From the NCBI GenBank assembly GCA_029262555.1, contig JAJCZE010000008.1:82797-146796 (forward strand): DNA of 64,000 nt, written 5' to 3'. Positions 54,239 through 61,667 of the stretch are shown piece after piece. The position numbers and the translations under genes are program-made. Every line of letters begins with the position of its first letter. The first letter of the stretch is position 1. Under the pieces are notes generated by a model that had not been told where the DNA came from, made no database searches, and saw nothing but the letters and a program-made list of their open reading frames with translations. The stretch comes from Candidatus Babelota bacterium. Its GTDB lineage: Bacteria > Babelota > Babeliae > Babelales > Vermiphilaceae.

Positions 54239-54829
54239 ATGGCTATAGAGTTACAACTGGTTGAAAACGATGTAAACGGCTTTCAAAAACCGATGGAAGC
54301 TGAAATGAGCAAAACCATCAAACACTTTGAAGGCGAGCTTCTCAAAATTAGAACAAATAGAGCACACACTTCATTAGTTGAAGCTGTTGAAGTCGCGGCA
54401 TATGGCCAAGCGCCAATGCCCCTTAAAACGTTGGCTGTGCTTTCTGCTCCTGATGCACGTCTGATTTCTGTACAACCATGGGATACCTCTATTATCCCTG
54501 ATATCGAAAAAGCGATTGCAGCGTCTGATGTTGGTGTAAATCCAAGAAATGATGGAAAAGTGGTCTATCTTCAACTTCCTGAAATGAGCTCTGATCGTCG
54601 TGACGAGTTGGTTAAAATATTAGGAAAAAAAGAAGAAGAGACTAAAGTGACGTTGCGTAATATTCGAAAAGATTTTAACAACATCATTCGAGACGCAAAA
54701 AAGAACAAAGATATCTCAGAAAACTTCCAAAAACGATTGGAAGACGTCCTTCAAAAAGTAACCGATACCTTTGTTAAAAAAGCTGATGAAATGGCAGATA
54801 AGAAAAAGAAAGAAATAACTACCGTTTAG
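54239..54829 (+). CDS. frr: ribosome recycling factor
   Basis: 196 aa RRF, which splits post-termination ribosomes with EF-G. The signature IRTNRAHTSLVE (helix 1), the VQPWDTSIIPDIEKAI segment and VRNIRKDFN-like helix 3 are conserved. The first residues (about 10) extend slightly beyond the usual start. The ATG follows the pyrH TAA with no gap, and AAAGGA lies inside the end of pyrH. Confidence 0.96.
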   Translation: MAIELQLVENDVNGFQKPMEAEMSKTIKHFEGELLKIRTNRAHTSLVEAVEVAAYGQAPMPLKTLAVLSAPDARLISVQPWDTSIIPDIEKAIAASDVGVNPRNDGKVVYLQLPEMSSDRRDELVKILGKKEEETKVTLRNIRKDFNNIIRDAKKNKDISENFQKRLEDVLQKVTDTFVKKADEMADKKKKEITTV

Positions 54830-54939
54830 TTCTTTTCTTTTTATCTTCTTTTGGTACACTAATGGAACGTAAGATGTTCCTGAGCTGAAAGTTCAATTGA
54901 GTGTGCATCAGTCTCTATTAATGTTTGAAATAATTGAGT

Positions 54940-55026
<87 letters not shown>

Positions 55027-55047
55027 TTTTTTTTAAAGGAGACTGCC

Positions 55048-56430
55048 ATGGCTCTCGATAATGAAGCACCGATTACGGCCAATCAAACCACTTCAGATAC
55101 CACGCAAACTCACGAACAATCATCCCTTTCTCAATCGTCTCACCCCCAACTTTCTTTTGAATTTGAGTGCATACGTCCGGATTTTTGTTATGGCACGGTG
55201 GTAGTTCCTGCTGCAATTGTCGATGACTTTTATCACGAAGCGGCTCAATCACAACAAAACTCTGCACAAACCTATGGATTTCATCACGGGCAAGTGCCTC
55301 TTGAATATATCAAACAAAATTTTACTGATAATCTTGCTGATCATATTAAAGAGCTCCTTTTTAAATATTGCGTCCTCAACTATTTATATGAGCAAATTAG
55401 ACTCAATAAACTGGTATTGGTAGGCGAACCACGACTCACCGATATTACATTACGCCCGCAAGAAGATGGACGCTTTACATTCGAAATCAGCCTCTTTCCT
55501 GATTTGAATATCTATGACTGGAAGTACTTTCCATTTAAATCACCAAAGCGAAAAAATTATAAAGACTTAGACCGGCAAGTAGAATCATTTATCGAAGAAG
55601 AAAAAAATAAACTCCATAATCTTGAAAATGATGATCTTACGGTTGGCGATTGGGTTGGGTTTAAACTTGCATTTGTGGACACCTCTGATCAGATTATTTT
55701 GAATGGATTTTCACAATCGTTTTGGTTTAAAATTGGTGCAGACGAAACAGAAAGTCCACTTCGCCAAGTATTTATAGGTAAAAAACCGGGTGATCGTTTC
55801 CGCACTGATCATCATGCATTGCAAGATTATTTTAGCGACCAACTTGATACCAGGTATCAATTTGATATAGAAATTACCGGCACGTTATCGCACCACTATT
55901 TTTGTTTTGATCACTTTAAAAAAACATTCCGTATCAAAACAAATAAAGATATGCATAAAAAGCTGATCGAATCATTTTCGTATCGGCAAGATATTTCTCA
56001 ACGGCATGCAATGGTGGAAGAATCAATTCGCGTATTGCTTTCCAAACATAAATTCACCGTTCCCAATCATTTAGTTCTCAGAGAACAAAAACGTATTTTA
56101 GAGCGTATACGGCATAATCCAGACTATCACGTCTATCGCGCAGAAAAAGATTTTGAAGTTCATGTGCGCAATCTTGCAGAAAAAATTGTTGCCGAAACTA
56201 TCTTCATTGATAAGCTCGCCTACACGGAAAACGTAACGGTTACCGATGAGGATATTAAAGGATATCTCAACCTCACCAATCGGCACCGCATGAAAGAATT
56301 TATCTACTTTGATATTCCGTCGTTTAAAATTCAAGGCCAGGAAGCGCCAATTCCCACAGAGGAATTGAAGCGAATTTGTTTGCGAGAAAAAGCAATTAAC
56401 TACGTGATTTATCATCTGACCAAAAAATAA
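55048..56430 (+). CDS. tig: divergent trigger factor
   Basis: 460 aa. The start at 55048 has AAAGGAG seven bases upstream; frames reaching further 5' run through tRNA-Leu. A Ser/Thr/Gln-rich N-terminal stretch (about 35 residues) is unusual. The ribosome-binding region follows the trigger-factor pattern, but the GFRxGKxP signature reads GFHHGQVPLEYI, replacing the Arg-Lys that contact ribosomal protein L23. A weak FKBP-like middle part (DLTVGDWVGFKLAF ... IGKKPGDRF) and a long helical C-terminal chaperone domain follow. Function on nascent chains is likely, but ribosome affinity may be altered. trxB follows after 13 bases. Confidence 0.75.
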   Translation: MALDNEAPITANQTTSDTTQTHEQSSLSQSSHPQLSFEFECIRPDFCYGTVVVPAAIVDDFYHEAAQSQQNSAQTYGFHHGQVPLEYIKQNFTDNLADHIKELLFKYCVLNYLYEQIRLNKLVLVGEPRLTDITLRPQEDGRFTFEISLFPDLNIYDWKYFPFKSPKRKNYKDLDRQVESFIEEEKNKLHNLENDDLTVGDWVGFKLAFVDTSDQIILNGFSQSFWFKIGADETESPLRQVFIGKKPGDRFRTDHHALQDYFSDQLDTRYQFDIEITGTLSHHYFCFDHFKKTFRIKTNKDMHKKLIESFSYRQDISQRHAMVEESIRVLLSKHKFTVPNHLVLREQKRILERIRHNPDYHVYRAEKDFEVHVRNLAEKIVAETIFIDKLAYTENVTVTDEDIKGYLNLTNRHRMKEFIYFDIPSFKIQGQEAPIPTEELKRICLREKAINYVIYHLTKK

Positions 56431-56443
56431 TACAAGGTACACC

Positions 56444-57382
56444 ATGAGCAAAGAAATACACCCGCTTATCATCATCGGATCAGGCCCCGCCGGGTTAACC
56501 GCTGCAATCTATGCCGCACGCGCAGATTTACATCCAATCGTAATTGAAGGGAGCGATCCGGGTGGCCAACTCATGGGCACAAGCATGGTAGAAAATTGGC
56601 CCGGAATTAAAAGCATCATGGGTCCAAAGCTGATGATGGATATGAAAGATCATGCAAAAAGTTTTGGCACTGAATTTATCAGCGAATCGATTGTATCTGT
56701 TGATTTCAAAAACAAACCGTTCATGCTCACTACCGATCGGGATACCGTTTTGCACGCTGAATCAATTATTATCGCTACCGGATCAAGCCCAAACCGTCTT
56801 GAAGTGCCCGGTGAAAGTGATTATTGGGGCAAAGGCGTAACCACCTGCGCGGTCTGCGATGGTGCATTTTATAAAGACAAAAAAGTGGTAGTAATTGGAG
56901 GTGGCGATACTGCCATGGAAGATGCCTCATTTTTGAAAAAATTTACCAACGACGTCACCGTCATTCAGATCCTTGATCACCTTTCAGCTTCTCAAGCGAT
57001 GCAACGACGCGTACTTGATGATCCCGATATCAACGTGATTTATAACACCACCGTGACGCAGTTTAAAGGAGACGGCAAACACGTTACGAAAATCATCCTC
57101 AAAAACCAAAAAACAGGCGAAACGGAGACAATGGACGTAGATGGGGCATTTATCGCAATTGGCATGCATCCTAATACGGATCCATTCAAAGGGCATTTAG
57201 AACTTGATAAATGGGGCTATATGCAAGTGACGGACAACACCAAAACATCGATTGAAGGCATCTTTGCAGCAGGTGACGTAAAAGACTTTCGCTACCGCCA
57301 GGCAGTGACTTCCGCCGGCAGCGGCTGCATGGCTGCATTAGATGCTGAACGATATTTAGCAACTCTTCAGCATAAAAGTTGA
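56444..57382 (+). CDS. trxB: thioredoxin reductase
   Basis: 312 aa low-molecular-weight thioredoxin reductase using NADPH to reduce thioredoxin. FAD-binding GSGPAGLTAAIYAAR lies at residues 13-27, redox pair CAVC at 135-138, NADPH-binding VVIGGGDTAMEDASFL around 148-163, and the C-terminal FAD motif FAAGDVKD near 280. The last four codons (CAT-AAA-AGT-TGA) and adjoining bases are repeated exactly downstream of the next gene (58436-58451). A reducing system matters in a cell exporting many Cys-rich proteins. Confidence 0.96.
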   Translation: MSKEIHPLIIIGSGPAGLTAAIYAARADLHPIVIEGSDPGGQLMGTSMVENWPGIKSIMGPKLMMDMKDHAKSFGTEFISESIVSVDFKNKPFMLTTDRDTVLHAESIIIATGSSPNRLEVPGESDYWGKGVTTCAVCDGAFYKDKKVVVIGGGDTAMEDASFLKKFTNDVTVIQILDHLSASQAMQRRVLDDPDINVIYNTTVTQFKGDGKHVTKIILKNQKTGETETMDVDGAFIAIGMHPNTDPFKGHLELDKWGYMQVTDNTKTSIEGIFAAGDVKDFRYRQAVTSAGSGCMAALDAERYLATLQHKS

Positions 57383-57384
57383 AA
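57369..57384 (+). repeat. direct repeat, left copy (3' end of trxB)
   Basis: AGCATAAAAGTTGAAA, spanning the last codons and stop of trxB. An identical copy lies at 58436-58451, just after the Nudix gene. Confidence 0.8.
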
Positions 57385-57392
57385 GAATAGAT

Positions 57393-58436
57393 ATGATAAA
57401 TACATTTAAACGATTCACCCTATCTATTGTTTTTTTACTGTTTTCATACAACAGCATGCTTCTTGCAGTTGATGCAGCTGGAATTTTATTTTTTAAAACA
57501 GAAGGTAATCAATTAAAGCTCTTGCTTGCTCAATTTAAACGAGGTGATCGCTGGGGAGATGTAGGTGGCAATAGAGATCGCGGCGAAACCTATTATCAGG
57601 CTGCGGCGCGAGAAGCAGCAGAAGAATCAGGATTTATACTGGATGATGTTGATAATCTGAAAAAACTTGATATTGATCAAAACCGAGTAAGTAATAATCA
57701 GGTATATCAAACAAATTCTTACCAAAGATTTTATGAAAGCATACAGAGACAAAATCCTATTATCAAAACAAGATCCCAATATAGGCAATATATTGTTGAA
57801 TGGGATCCCTCATGGGGAGATATTCCCCCTGATCGATTTAAAAACAATCAAACAGTCTTGCAAAAAGGCGCATTCAAGGAAACCCAAGATATACAGTGGA
57901 AATCTGTGTACGACTTTGGTACAGAAAAATTTATTCATGATCCAAAGGAAATGCGTGGAACGCTTAAGGGCACTTTGGGAATTCCTGATGTTCGTAGCGC
58001 TTTAAATATACGACAACTACGATCTGATTCTGCTCCTAAAGGCTCATCTTCATCTGTACCCAAAAGACCATCCTCTCCATCATCAAAAGCACCACTCTTT
58101 TTACAAACCACAAGACCATATGCCATTGGTGCTGCTCTTGTAGCAACTGTAGGAGCCTACATTGGTAGAAAACTTTATCAAAAGAAAAAACGCCTATTAA
58201 TGAAAAAATATAATATACGAGTGCTCACGCCCCTACAGCAAGCCACATGGCGAGCCACTGCTCTTGCATCTATCGGAGTACCTTGGTATCTAGAGTATCT
58301 AACAAAAAACTATAATGGCCCATTAGAGCGCTTTATTGGGGCTAATCCAGATGCAATTTCACACCTCTATTTTGGCCATAAATCAACTCAAAGCGAGCAA
58401 AATCAGTTCATCAAACGATTTTTTAAAGGCATTTGA
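57393..58436 (+). CDS. exported Nudix hydrolase with C-terminal membrane domain
   Basis: 347 aa. Signal peptide (about residues 1-25, MINTFKRFTLSIVFLLFSYN) then a Nudix domain with a perfect Nudix box, G59-x5-E65-x7-R73-E-A-A-E-E-S-G-F81, expected to hydrolyse a nucleoside-diphosphate-linked substrate. A Ser/Pro/Lys linker, a transmembrane helix (AIGAALVATVGAYIG) and a roughly 90-residue domain ending NQFIKRFFKGI follow; this end matches the ubiquitin-like protein at 25013-25753. An exported Nudix enzyme has no normal periplasmic substrate, so a host-facing role is plausible. It is flanked by 16-base direct repeats copied from the end of trxB, suggesting insertion. Confidence 0.85.
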   Translation: MINTFKRFTLSIVFLLFSYNSMLLAVDAAGILFFKTEGNQLKLLLAQFKRGDRWGDVGGNRDRGETYYQAAAREAAEESGFILDDVDNLKKLDIDQNRVSNNQVYQTNSYQRFYESIQRQNPIIKTRSQYRQYIVEWDPSWGDIPPDRFKNNQTVLQKGAFKETQDIQWKSVYDFGTEKFIHDPKEMRGTLKGTLGIPDVRSALNIRQLRSDSAPKGSSSSVPKRPSSPSSKAPLFLQTTRPYAIGAALVATVGAYIGRKLYQKKKRLLMKKYNIRVLTPLQQATWRATALASIGVPWYLEYLTKNYNGPLERFIGANPDAISHLYFGHKSTQSEQNQFIKRFFKGI

Positions 58437-58451
58437 GCATAAAAGTTGAAA
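58436..58451 (+). repeat. direct repeat, right copy (after Nudix gene)
   Basis: AGCATAAAAGTTGAAA, identical to the trxB-end copy at 57369-57384, 1067 bases away; it begins on the last base of the Nudix stop codon. Confidence 0.8.
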
Positions 58452-58507
58452 AAATCGCAGATTTCCGTACTCTATACCTATAGATTAATGCATATGAAGG
58501 GTTTATC

Positions 58508-58654
58508 ATGTCAATCACTCTCGCAAAGAAAAGCCATAAAAAACGTCGTAGAAAACACGGTTTCCGTGCTCGCATGCGTACCGCACAAGGCCGAAAAATT
58601 ATGAATCGCCGTCGTGCAAAAGGTCGTAAACGTATAGCAGTACGCGAATACTAA
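58508..58654 (+). CDS. rpmH: 50S ribosomal protein L34
   Basis: 48 aa, too short for routine ORF cut-offs. The translation has the L34 core: a basic stretch [19 protein letters not shown], then [10 protein letters not shown] and a short end IAVREY. The N-terminus ([12 protein letters not shown]) lacks the usual TYQP but is otherwise in register. It starts the conserved rpmH-rnpA-yidD run, nine bases before rnpA. In many bacteria this cluster marks the origin region next to dnaA; dnaA is not seen here. Confidence 0.93.
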   Translation: MSITLAKKSHKKRRRKHGFRARMRTAQGRKIMNRRRAKGRKRIAVREY

Positions 58655-58663
58655 TTCTGGCGT

Positions 58664-59002
58664 ATGGCAGCAATAATACGAAAATTTACACAATTTCGAC
58701 CAAAAGAAATTGATTCGTTATGGAAAAAAGCCCGTCGTGTTGTAAAACACGATGGGCTTCATCTTTTAAAAGCACCCCGCTCTACAGACATTGGCCGTAT
58801 CTTAATGGTGATTCCAAAGCGAGTGGGCAACGCGCCAACGCGCAATAAACTGCGCCGCCAAATTCGGCACATCTTTTATGAAACACAATTATTCAAGGGA
58901 GATGCAGATTGGATCGTCATTGCACGGCCGGGAGCTCACGAGATTCCCTTTGCCACGCTTCAAAAACTATTCGCACAAGCAGCATCATCAAAAGTGGCAT
59001 AA
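58664..59002 (+). CDS. rnpA: ribonuclease P protein component
   Basis: 112 aa RnpA, the protein subunit that helps RNase P RNA process pre-tRNA 5' ends. The RNR motif VGNAPTRNKLRRQIRHIF lies at about residues 54-71 and IVIARPGA follows, both diagnostic. The RNA subunit gene is not in the window. The 3' end overlaps the apparent yidD frame. Confidence 0.93.
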   Translation: MAAIIRKFTQFRPKEIDSLWKKARRVVKHDGLHLLKAPRSTDIGRILMVIPKRVGNAPTRNKLRRQIRHIFYETQLFKGDADWIVIARPGAHEIPFATLQKLFAQAASSKVA

Positions 59003-59196
59003 AGCCCTTTAATCACGTCGCTATTTTTTTAATACGTGGACTCCGTCCACTATTAGGCCCTGCGCATTGCAAATACAAACTTTCATGCTCTCGCTATGCA
59101 ATTAAACAACTGCAAGAAGAATGTATTGTGACTGCGCTTTTTAGAATTTGTAAGCGATTACTTTTGTGTAATCCATTCTACAATCCAAATGAATAA
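58909..59196 (+). CDS. yidD: YidD membrane-insertion efficiency factor
   Basis: YidD-type small protein: LIRGLRPLLGPAHCKYKLSCSRYAIKQL and CNPFYNP carry the family core (S/R-P-L-L-G-P-x-C-K/R-x-x-x-x-C-S-x-Y-A and R-C-N-P-F), including its conserved Cys. The family homology begins near 59028. The only standard start upstream is a TTG at 58909, inside rnpA; the true start may instead be a non-standard ATT/ATA/ATC around 58985-59040, so the 5' boundary is uncertain. yidC, which usually follows, is replaced by the inositol oxygenase gene 11 bases downstream. Confidence 0.75.
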   Translation: MDRHCTAGSSRDSLCHASKTIRTSSIIKSGIKPFNHVAIFLIRGLRPLLGPAHCKYKLSCSRYAIKQLQEECIVTALFRICKRLLLCNPFYNPNE

Positions 59197-59207
59197 AAAG
59201 GATCATC

Positions 59208-60035
59208 ATGCAAAAAACAATTACACTCGTAGCACTTCTTACTCTCACTGCCCTTCATGCAAACGATACGCAAACATTTAGAAATTACGAAGATACTGAA
59301 CGTGATTCAGTTGAAGAATTATATCGCCTCAATCATACCAATCAAACACTCGCATTCGTGCAAGCACAAGGAGAAAAATACACCCCACTCAACCATGCAA
59401 AGCTTGGCATGTGGGATGTACTTGAAAAATTAAATGGGCTTGTAGATGATAGTGATCCAGATCTTGATCTTCCACAAATGGTACACGCATTGCAAACCGC
59501 TGAATCAATTCGCGCCGATGGCCATCCCGATTGGCTTATTCTTACTGGCCTCATTCATGATTGCGGGAAAATGCTCTTTTTCTTTGGCGAGCCACAATGG
59601 GCAATTGTAGGCGATACATTTCCACTAGGATGTAGATTCTCAGATAAAATTGTATATCCCCATCTTTTTACCACTAATCCTGATATGAAAAATCCACTGT
59701 ATCAAACGGAATGCGGCATCTATGAGCGCAACTGCGGACTACGTAATGTGCATATGTCTTGGGGCCATGATGAATATCTGTATCACGTAGTTAAAAAATA
59801 TCTGCCCGAGCAAGCTGCGTATATTATTCGATATCACTCTTTTTATGCATTGCACCAAGAAGGGGAATACATGCATCTTCTTGATGAATATGATCATAAA
59901 ATGCTGCCATGGGTTAAGCTCTTTAATCAATACGATTTATATTCAAAGTGCCCCGTTGAGCCGAATGCACAGCATCTTGCGCCATACTATCAAGCGCTGA
60001 TTTTGCAATTTTTGCCAGAAATCCTGGCGTGGTAG
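59208..60035 (+). CDS. miox: exported myo-inositol oxygenase
   Basis: 275 aa homologue of myo-inositol oxygenase, the di-iron enzyme that cleaves myo-inositol to D-glucuronate. Similarity covers the whole protein: FRNY start, LVDDSDPDLDLPQ, HALQTAESIR, LIHDCGK, QWAIVGDTFPLGC, MSWGHDEYLY, IRYHSFYALH, FNQYDLYSK and PYYQALI. All six iron ligands are present (His93, His117, Asp118, His187, His210, Asp243), in spacing close to the mammalian enzyme. Uniquely, it begins with a signal peptide (MQKTITLVALLTLTALHA), whereas the eukaryotic enzyme is cytosolic. It sits right after yidD. Transfer from a eukaryote and action on host inositol are inferences. AAAAAGGATC precedes the ATG. Confidence 0.92.
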   Translation: MQKTITLVALLTLTALHANDTQTFRNYEDTERDSVEELYRLNHTNQTLAFVQAQGEKYTPLNHAKLGMWDVLEKLNGLVDDSDPDLDLPQMVHALQTAESIRADGHPDWLILTGLIHDCGKMLFFFGEPQWAIVGDTFPLGCRFSDKIVYPHLFTTNPDMKNPLYQTECGIYERNCGLRNVHMSWGHDEYLYHVVKKYLPEQAAYIIRYHSFYALHQEGEYMHLLDEYDHKMLPWVKLFNQYDLYSKCPVEPNAQHLAPYYQALILQFLPEILAW

Positions 60036-60162
60036 AAAGGGCTAAAGCCTGAAAAACACCTTTTCCTGCCTCAAACTCTTGCAATCCCCCCCCCAAACTA
60101 GTTACTATTAGTATTGAATGGTAATTTTTTATAATCTTTCATACACAAAAAAGGAGTATTGT

Positions 60163-60801
60163 ATGAAGAAGCTAGTAGTATCACTTTCACTCTTTCTGAG
60201 TCTTTCAATGCCTTTATCACTATTCTCTCTTACTAGGCAAGAAGAAGAAGAAGCTCGGTTTTACCAAGAAGGAAAAATGGGACGTTCCCAGAAAAGAGAT
60301 ATTTTAATTGGCACAGCTGCTGGAACGGGACTTGGTGTTGCTGCAGGTGAAAAACTTAAAAATACATTACGTGATGATCGTAAAAGCATTCAAGCATTGG
60401 GTGGGAGTCTACAACAGTTCGATGGGACTACGATGACTATTGATGCTGAAAAGAAAGAAGATTATGCGATGCAAGCAACAGGGATAATAAGTGGAGCTAC
60501 ATTAGGGCTATATGCTCCACTTATAAAACATTATGGATTAAGATTGTGGCAACTTCATAAAATGAATCGCATTTTATCATTCTATCTAAATACTAGCCTT
60601 AAAGATCTTTCCCCAGAACAAGCCGCTTTAATTATTGCTGCTTATCGGCAAAATACGCGTGGTCTACAACGCTTAATTCATGAAAATGAAAGCTTTGTTA
60701 TCAAAAACGGTGTTTGGGAGTCTTTAGCTACGCTTTTCTACAATAAACCTGCTACACCAGAGACAATTAATGCGCTTAAGATGTTATTAAAAACAAATTA
60801 A
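60163..60801 (+). CDS. exported membrane-associated protein, unknown
   Basis: 212 aa from the ATG at 60163 (AAAAGGAG about 9 bases upstream; a frame extension of 15 codons is unsupported). Signal peptide MKKLVVSLSLFLSLSMPLSL, a charged segment, two Gly-rich hydrophobic helices (ILIGTAAGTGLGVAAG and ATGIISGATLGLYAP) and a C-terminal helical part of about 85 residues. That end is weakly reminiscent of the C-terminal domain of the ubiquitin-like and Nudix proteins (LATLFYNKPATPETINALK against AEFYFGKAPTDAQLNQF), which I regard as tentative. It lies in a duplicated block with the gene at 61033. Confidence 0.6.
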   Translation: MKKLVVSLSLFLSLSMPLSLFSLTRQEEEEARFYQEGKMGRSQKRDILIGTAAGTGLGVAAGEKLKNTLRDDRKSIQALGGSLQQFDGTTMTIDAEKKEDYAMQATGIISGATLGLYAPLIKHYGLRLWQLHKMNRILSFYLNTSLKDLSPEQAALIIAAYRQNTRGLQRLIHENESFVIKNGVWESLATLFYNKPATPETINALKMLLKTN

Positions 60802-60806
60802 ACAAT

Positions 60807-60844
60807 AAAGAAAGCCCCTCGAAAATTTCGAGGGCCTTTCTTTT
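60807..60844 (+). terminator. terminator after the 212 aa exported protein gene
   Basis: Stem AAAGAAAGCCCCTCGAAA with TTTCGAGGGCCTTTCTTT (one mismatch). Related to the terminator before phoH. Confidence 0.85.
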
Positions 60845-60916
60845 CTATAATATCTGCTCGACAAGCTTACTCAATTCACTACGCTCACTTACTGGAAAGC
60901 AGACTGATCCCAAAAG
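60845..60916 (-). pseudogene. remnant of the phoH 3' end
   Basis: 72 bases matching the last codons of phoH (61668-61739) at about 66 positions by eye, including the final codons and a stop (TAG in place of TAA). Nothing upstream of it resembles phoH, so it is a duplication fossil. Confidence 0.8.
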
Positions 60917-61032
60917 CCTAAAAAACACCCTTTTCGGCCTCAAACTCTTGCGATGTGCGTTTTTCAAATGATACAATCAGTAATGAAAATAGGAGTTTTT
61001 TAATCAGTTCATACACAAAATAGGAGTATTGT

Positions 61033-61608
61033 ATGAAGAAGTTTGTATCACTTTCACTTATGCTCAGCCTCGGGCTGGCAATTATTTCACCTGCACTGAA
61101 TGCAGCACAATCGCCTGCAGCTACAGCAAAGCAAAAAGCAATGGCCCGTTTTAATACGAGCCTTAATCGATTTAAAAAATGCTATCAAAATCCAAAAAGC
61201 TGCTCCAGAATGGATGCTCTTAAAATTGCCCGCGATCTTGGAATTGCAGCGGTAGCATTGGTAACTGCAGCATATGTTACTGGTGGAGCGCTTAAGCTGG
61301 GAGTAGTAACAATACCAGTGGAATATCAGGCAACCAAACCAGTACGGTCTGCTCTAAAAGCTACATATCATGCTGGTGAAGCATTGCAAAAACCTGCAGG
61401 TGCAGTAATAAACCCTTTAAAAATCCAATCGCTTATTGCAAGTGGAAAAATACCTAAAATCGGAAGCAAACTGCCAGGACGCCGTCAGACTAGTCCAGTA
61501 AAAAAATACTTCATACATGACGGTGAGATTTTTGCTGTCTTAGAAGATGATAATCTCTACGCATCATTTCTAGACGATGAAATCATGTGGATAGATACCA
61601 AAGAATAA
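61033..61608 (+). CDS. exported membrane-associated protein, unknown
   Basis: 191 aa with signal peptide MKKFVSLSLMLSLGLAIISP, a Lys/Arg-rich segment with two Cys, one membrane helix (about residues 69-92, LGIAAVALVTAAYVTGGALK) and an acidic C-terminus (YFIHDGEIFAVLEDDNLYAS). The leader and first codons closely match those of the gene at 60163, but the mature proteins do not align. The gene occupies the second unit of a duplicated block ending at phoH. No family recognised. Confidence 0.6.
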   Translation: MKKFVSLSLMLSLGLAIISPALNAAQSPAATAKQKAMARFNTSLNRFKKCYQNPKSCSRMDALKIARDLGIAAVALVTAAYVTGGALKLGVVTIPVEYQATKPVRSALKATYHAGEALQKPAGAVINPLKIQSLIASGKIPKIGSKLPGRRQTSPVKKYFIHDGEIFAVLEDDNLYASFLDDEIMWIDTKE

Positions 61609-61626
61609 ACTAACGTGTTGCTTTAT

Positions 61627-61666
61627 AAAAAAGAAAGGCCCTCGAAATTTCGAAGGCCTTTCTTTT
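61627..61666. terminator. bidirectional terminator between exported protein gene and phoH
   Basis: Stem AAAAGAAAGGCC...GGCCTTTCTTTT with an inner CTCGAAATTTCGA segment; homologous to the terminator at 60807-60844. Confidence 0.85.
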
Positions 61667-61667
61667 A

